Source: Candidatus Zhuqueibacterota bacterium (GTDB taxonomy: Bacteria > Electryoneota > RPQS01). Taken from it: 64,000 nucleotides of DNA. A program made the position numbers and the translations under genes. The notes beneath the pieces are model-generated. The model ran no database searches, was not told where the DNA came from, and saw only the letters and a program-made list of their open reading frames with translations. Where the stretch lies: the NCBI GenBank assembly GCA_003818605.1, contig RPQS01000021.1:1-64000 (forward strand), in the 5' to 3' direction. Each line of letters opens with the position of its first letter. Position 1 is the first letter of the stretch. Shown here one piece after another: positions 59,839 to 64,000 of the stretch.

Positions 59839-62800
59839 TTAGATAGCCGCAAGCTCCGGCTTTTTCGCAGGCGACACAGCCTGTAAATATTTCAGCACGT
59901 GCCCCAGCTTGGCCTGCCAATCCGTAAGCATTCCCAGAGGCAAGCGGATGGAAAACGGCCCGGACGCCGAGAACTCCACCGTGAATCCCGCGCTGCGGGC
60001 GGCAATGTCCAGCGCTCGCTCACGATCCACTCCATCGCGCGGAAATTCGATAATGCACTCGGGACGATCCACGGATATTTTCTCCGCGCCAAGCTGCTCA
60101 CCCAGCACGCGCACACGCACCATGTCGAACAAATTCTTTCCCGCTTCCGGCAGCCTGCCGAAACGGTCGGCCACGTCCCGCTCCATTTCATCCACGGCGG
60201 CCAGATTTTTCGCGCGCGAAAGTTCCCGGTAATAGTTCAGTCGCATTCCGCCTTCCGGCATATACGGCTCCGGGAAAAACGCGTCGGCTTCGATCTTCAA
60301 CTTCAATTCGGGCGGCGGCTCGTCTCCGTTGGCTCCCACCGCTTCTAACTTAACCTCGCGCACAGCCTCTTCGATAAGCCGTTGATACATTTCAAATCCA
60401 ACCGCATTGATGTAGCCTGATTGCTCGCGGCCCAAAAGATTTCCCGCTCCCCGGATTTCCAAATCGCGCATGGCCACCTGAAATCCCGCGCCCAGCGAGG
60501 AGAAATTCGTGAGCGCCGCGAGTCTCTGCCGCGCCACGCGTGACATTTCGAACTTGGGCGGCACAAGCAGATAGGCATACGCCTTCCGCGATGACCGCCC
60601 GATTCTTCCTCGCAGCTGATGAAGCTGCGCCACACCGAAACGATCCGCGCGATTCACGATCATGGTGTTCACGTTCGGCAAGTCCAGGCCGGATTCGATA
60701 ATCATGGTAGAGATAAGAACGTCGAAATTGCCTTCTATAAAATCCACCATCACGCGCGCCAGCTTGTCTTCGTCTGTCTTGCCGTGCGCAACGACGAATC
60801 TAACTTTTGGAAGCACGCGTTCCAGCATCCGCTTTACGGCATCAATGGACTCGATGCGATTGTGCACGAAGAAGACCTGTCCGCCGCGTTCCAGTTCGTA
60901 AAGAATCGCATCCTTGATGACTTTCTCGGAGAACTGCACGACATCGGTTTCAATCGGCAAACGGTTGGGCGGCGGCGTGTTGATCTGCGATAAATCGCGC
61001 GCGCCCATTAAAGCCATGTGCAGTGTGCGCGGAATCGGCGTAGCGCTCATCGAAAGCACGTCTATGTTCGCGCGCAGCGATTTGATCCGCTCCTTTTGCA
61101 CAACGCCGAACCGGTGTTCCTCGTCAATAATCAGTAAACCCAGATCGTTGAACTGCACGTCCTTCGAGAGCAGGCGGTGCGTGCCGATGAGAATATCCAC
61201 TCGTCCTTCGGTCAGGCGTTTCAGGGTGACGCGCAACTCGCGGGTGGATTGAAAACGTGACACCACCTCAATCTGCATCGGCCAGCGGCTGAGCCGTTCG
61301 CGAAACGTGCGATAATGCTGCTGCGCAAGAATCGTGGTTGGCACCAGCACGGCCACCTGCTTCCCATCCGTCACCGCCTTAAACGCCGCGCGAATGGCGA
61401 TTTCTGTTTTGCCATACCCCACGTCGCCGCAAATTAAACGATCCATTGGCGCGGGCCGTTCCATGTCGTGCTTCACGTCTTCTGCGGCGCGCATTTGATC
61501 GGGCGTGTCTTCGTAGGGAAAGCTCGCTTCCATTTCACGCTGCCATGGCGTGTCCGGCGAATACGGTATGCCGCCCACCGCTCTGCGCTGCGCGTACAGC
61601 TTGATGAGATCTTCCGCAATCGAGAGCAGCGATTTTTTCGTCTTTTTCTTCAGATCGCGCCAGTCTCTGCCGCCGATTTTCGACAACGGCGGATGGAAGC
61701 CGTCGCGCCCTGAATACTTCTGCACCTGCGCAAGATTTTCGAGTTTCACGAACAACGTCACGTCGTCGCGATACTCTATCTTCAGCACTTCGCGCTGCAC
61801 GCCGCCCACTTCGATTTTTGTCAGCCCCATATAGCGGCCGATGCCGTAGTCCACGTGCACGACGTAATCCCCCGGCTTCAATGCGTCAATGTCGTGCAGC
61901 GGAACGACATTTTTGAATTTCATGAAGCGGCGGCGGCGGCGCATACGTCCGAAGATATCATGATCTACGAGCACCGCTATATGCGCCGACGGCATGGTGA
62001 AACCGTGATGCAATCCGCCTTCCCGAACTTCAAAAGCGTCTTCCGGACAACCGCGTTCGTGAAGAATCTGCGCCAGTCGCTCTCCCGCCGTGTCCGTATC
62101 GCACAATAGCACCGGGCGGATGCCTTGCGCGTGATATTCCTTCAGCTTATCGGCAACCAACGGCAGATTGGCCGCGAATCTTTCCTGCGGCGTGGCCGCC
62201 ATGTCCAGCGTGTGATCCGTTTCATACGGTGCGCTCCCCAGATACACCTGCGCAAAATCCCGCGCGGCCTTTCGAATATCGTCCGGAGAGATCACTACGC
62301 GCGCTGCCGGCAACGGTTCATCCCGCAACTCATTATCGTCCGCGCTCTCTCCTTCGAGACTGTCATCGGATGCGTCCGCTTCATCTTCATCCTCATCGAG
62401 AACTCCGTTGACAACCCGCTCGGCCAGTTCGCGGATCTTTCTACTGCCAAACCAGTCCTGCCGCTCATCGAACGCACGCCGCAGCGTCGTCCACGCCCCG
62501 CGTCCTTCATTCCACAGAATTACTGAATCCTGCGGCAGATGCGCGAGCAGGTTCGTTTGATCTTCGCGGGAAAGCTCGGCGGCCATAAGCGTAACGTCGG
62601 CAATTTCCCCCGTGGATTTTTGCGAAGACCAATCGAAGGCGCGCAGGCTTTCAATGTCTTCCCCGAAATATTCGATGCGCACGGGCTGCGCCGAACCGAA
62701 GGGATAAATATCCACAACCGCGCCGCGAACGGCGAATTGACCGACCGCTTCCACGAACATTTCGCGTTTGTAGCCCGAATCCACCAGATATTTTAAAAGC

Positions 62801-63243
62801 GATTCGCGCGGCAGCGTTTCGCCCTTCGTAATCGTATAGAGATTCTTAGTGATCGCGCTCGGTGCGGGCAAAGAATCCAACAGTGCGGCGGCGGCAGTAA
62901 CCACCACCGGACGCTCTCCGCGCGCAAGCGTCAGCAGAACTTCGGCTCGTTCTGATTGCTCGACCGCCGTGAGCGGACGATTAAAATGCGGCCTCGGCGG
63001 CAGCAGACACACCTGCGTTTCCCCGAGCAGCACCGTCAAATCGTCCGCTGCTTCTTCCGCGTCTTCCAGAGTTTCCGCCACGAAAAGAACCGGTTTGCTC
63101 TGCCGCTCGCTTAGATATGCCGCGATTAAAACCGGCAGCGAACCGGGCACACTTTTAACGAGTATGCGTCCGCCGTCGCGCTGAACATCGCCCAGCTCGC
63201 GGAAAGAATTCGTTTCAAAAAGTCTTTGCTTAAGCCAATCCAT
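59839..63243 (-). CDS. mfd: Transcription-repair coupling factor Mfd
   Basis: CarD-like domain DYVVHVDYGIGRYMGL, DRLICGDVGYGKTEIAIRAAFKAV, RFGVAQLHQLRGRIGRSSRKAYAYLL. Confidence 0.97.
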   Translation of the reverse strand: MDWLKQRLFETNSFRELGDVQRDGGRILVKSVPGSLPVLIAAYLSERQSKPVLFVAETLEDAEEAADDLTVLLGETQVCLLPPRPHFNRPLTAVEQSERAEVLLTLARGERPVVVTAAAALLDSLPAPSAITKNLYTITKGETLPRESLLKYLVDSGYKREMFVEAVGQFAVRGAVVDIYPFGSAQPVRIEYFGEDIESLRAFDWSSQKSTGEIADVTLMAAELSREDQTNLLAHLPQDSVILWNEGRGAWTTLRRAFDERQDWFGSRKIRELAERVVNGVLDEDEDEADASDDSLEGESADDNELRDEPLPAARVVISPDDIRKAARDFAQVYLGSAPYETDHTLDMAATPQERFAANLPLVADKLKEYHAQGIRPVLLCDTDTAGERLAQILHERGCPEDAFEVREGGLHHGFTMPSAHIAVLVDHDIFGRMRRRRRFMKFKNVVPLHDIDALKPGDYVVHVDYGIGRYMGLTKIEVGGVQREVLKIEYRDDVTLFVKLENLAQVQKYSGRDGFHPPLSKIGGRDWRDLKKKTKKSLLSIAEDLIKLYAQRRAVGGIPYSPDTPWQREMEASFPYEDTPDQMRAAEDVKHDMERPAPMDRLICGDVGYGKTEIAIRAAFKAVTDGKQVAVLVPTTILAQQHYRTFRERLSRWPMQIEVVSRFQSTRELRVTLKRLTEGRVDILIGTHRLLSKDVQFNDLGLLIIDEEHRFGVVQKERIKSLRANIDVLSMSATPIPRTLHMALMGARDLSQINTPPPNRLPIETDVVQFSEKVIKDAILYELERGGQVFFVHNRIESIDAVKRMLERVLPKVRFVVAHGKTDEDKLARVMVDFIEGNFDVLISTMIIESGLDLPNVNTMIVNRADRFGVAQLHQLRGRIGRSSRKAYAYLLVPPKFEMSRVARQRLAALTNFSSLGAGFQVAMRDLEIRGAGNLLGREQSGYINAVGFEMYQRLIEEAVREVKLEAVGANGDEPPPELKLKIEADAFFPEPYMPEGGMRLNYYRELSRAKNLAAVDEMERDVADRFGRLPEAGKNLFDMVRVRVLGEQLGAEKISVDRPECIIEFPRDGVDRERALDIAARSAGFTVEFSASGPFSIRLPLGMLTDWQAKLGHVLKYLQAVSPAKKPELAAI

Positions 63244-63255
63244 ATCGCTTACACA

Positions 63256-64000
63256 TCATTCGTCTCGTAAAACAATTCTGTTTTCCCGCAAGAGTTCATC
63301 CGCCGTCTGATAGAACGCGTAGAACTCCCGCCGCAGACTTTCCGCAAGCTGCGGTTCGGTAGCGAGAAAATTTTCCTTATCGGAACTGAAAACATCGTTC
63401 AGCGCGACCAGTTTGTCCGTATTACACAACAGACGATAGCCGCTGCGCTGCCAGCCGTACAAATTCGATTGATCCGTCACCACAAATCGCGCCGCTGTAT
63501 CGGGATCCAGCATGCTGCGGCCAAAGCTCGCGTGCATGGTTTCGGTTCCACATAAATCCAAAATCGTCGGCAGAATGTTCAAATGACCGACGGGATCATT
63601 GTGCACTTCCGGAGACAATCTTCCCGGCGCGTAGAAAATACACGCTACGCGGAAGCGCTCGTTTTCCGGTGCATGCGACGTGTGATCGCCCACAATCACG
63701 TACAGTGTTCGCTGCGCGCGGCCGCTTTCATGCTCGTGCGCGAAAAACCTTTGCAGCGATTGATCGAGATAATCGAATGTCCGTAAACGCGGCGCATCGG
63801 GAACGGAAGCTCCCACCCACGATAAAAATCCCTTGGGCAACGTCCATGGCGCGTGCGTGCAAAGTGTGAACAATCCATAATGGAACGGCTCGCGCAAATG
63901 ACTTAGATCGCTCGACATGCGCGCCAGCGCGAGATGATCCCAAACTCCCCACGATCCATTTTGCTCGTTCTGCGAAAAATCGTCAGCCGTTATAAAATCT
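63256..64000 (-). CDS. Sulfatase/LTA-synthase-like protein, C-terminal part (gene continues past window edge)
   Basis: HYGLFTLCTHAPW, YVIVGDHTSH, HLNILPTILDLCG; frame stays open upstream of ATG 63918 to 64000 (DFITADDFSQNEQNGSWGVWDHLALAR). Confidence 0.8.
   Translation of the reverse strand, partial: DFITADDFSQNEQNGSWGVWDHLALARMSSDLSHLREPFHYGLFTLCTHAPWTLPKGFLSWVGASVPDAPRLRTFDYLDQSLQRFFAHEHESGRAQRTLYVIVGDHTSHAPENERFRVACIFYAPGRLSPEVHNDPVGHLNILPTILDLCGTETMHASFGRSMLDPDTAARFVVTDQSNLYGWQRSGYRLLCNTDKLVALNDVFSSDKENFLATEPQLAESLRREFYAFYQTADELLRENRIVLRDE

Overview
The window is about 64 kb of moderately GC-rich bacterial DNA. It looks like an FCB-superphylum relative (inference): three genes carry the type IX secretion 'NYPNPFN...' C-terminal sorting domain, and DUF3078, DUF4159 and DUF4175 proteins are present. 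Core genes include groES (partial)/groEL, a MacA/LolD/MacB-type exporter, ResB/CcsA cytochrome c biogenesis, a trans-sulfuration PLP enzyme, mscL, a DtxR-type regulator, an AGCS symporter, three consecutive parvulin/SurA-type PPIase genes, mfd and a partial sulfatase. AT-rich accessory islands carry a stand-alone OLD-type ATPase/TOPRIM nuclease, two adjacent Mrr-like nucleases, and an HD phosphohydrolase overlapping a YwgA-like gene. The most unusual content is: (1) a dispersed family of intergenic elements with constant asymmetric ends (ATTCCGG ... CTCGGCG) around interchangeable, sometimes nested, hairpin cores; (2) a duplicated carboxymuconolactone-decarboxylase 3' end that brackets the first Mrr-like gene; (3) three tandem giant beta-helical-repeat/Peptidase_S74 surface proteins plus a truncated fourth copy that the ORF track missed; (4) a secreted ankyrin/metallo-beta-lactamase fusion; (5) a T9SS-cargo gene split by one in-frame TGA. 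No rRNA, tRNA, CRISPR array or transposase gene was recognised. All family calls come from reading motifs by eye, with no database search.
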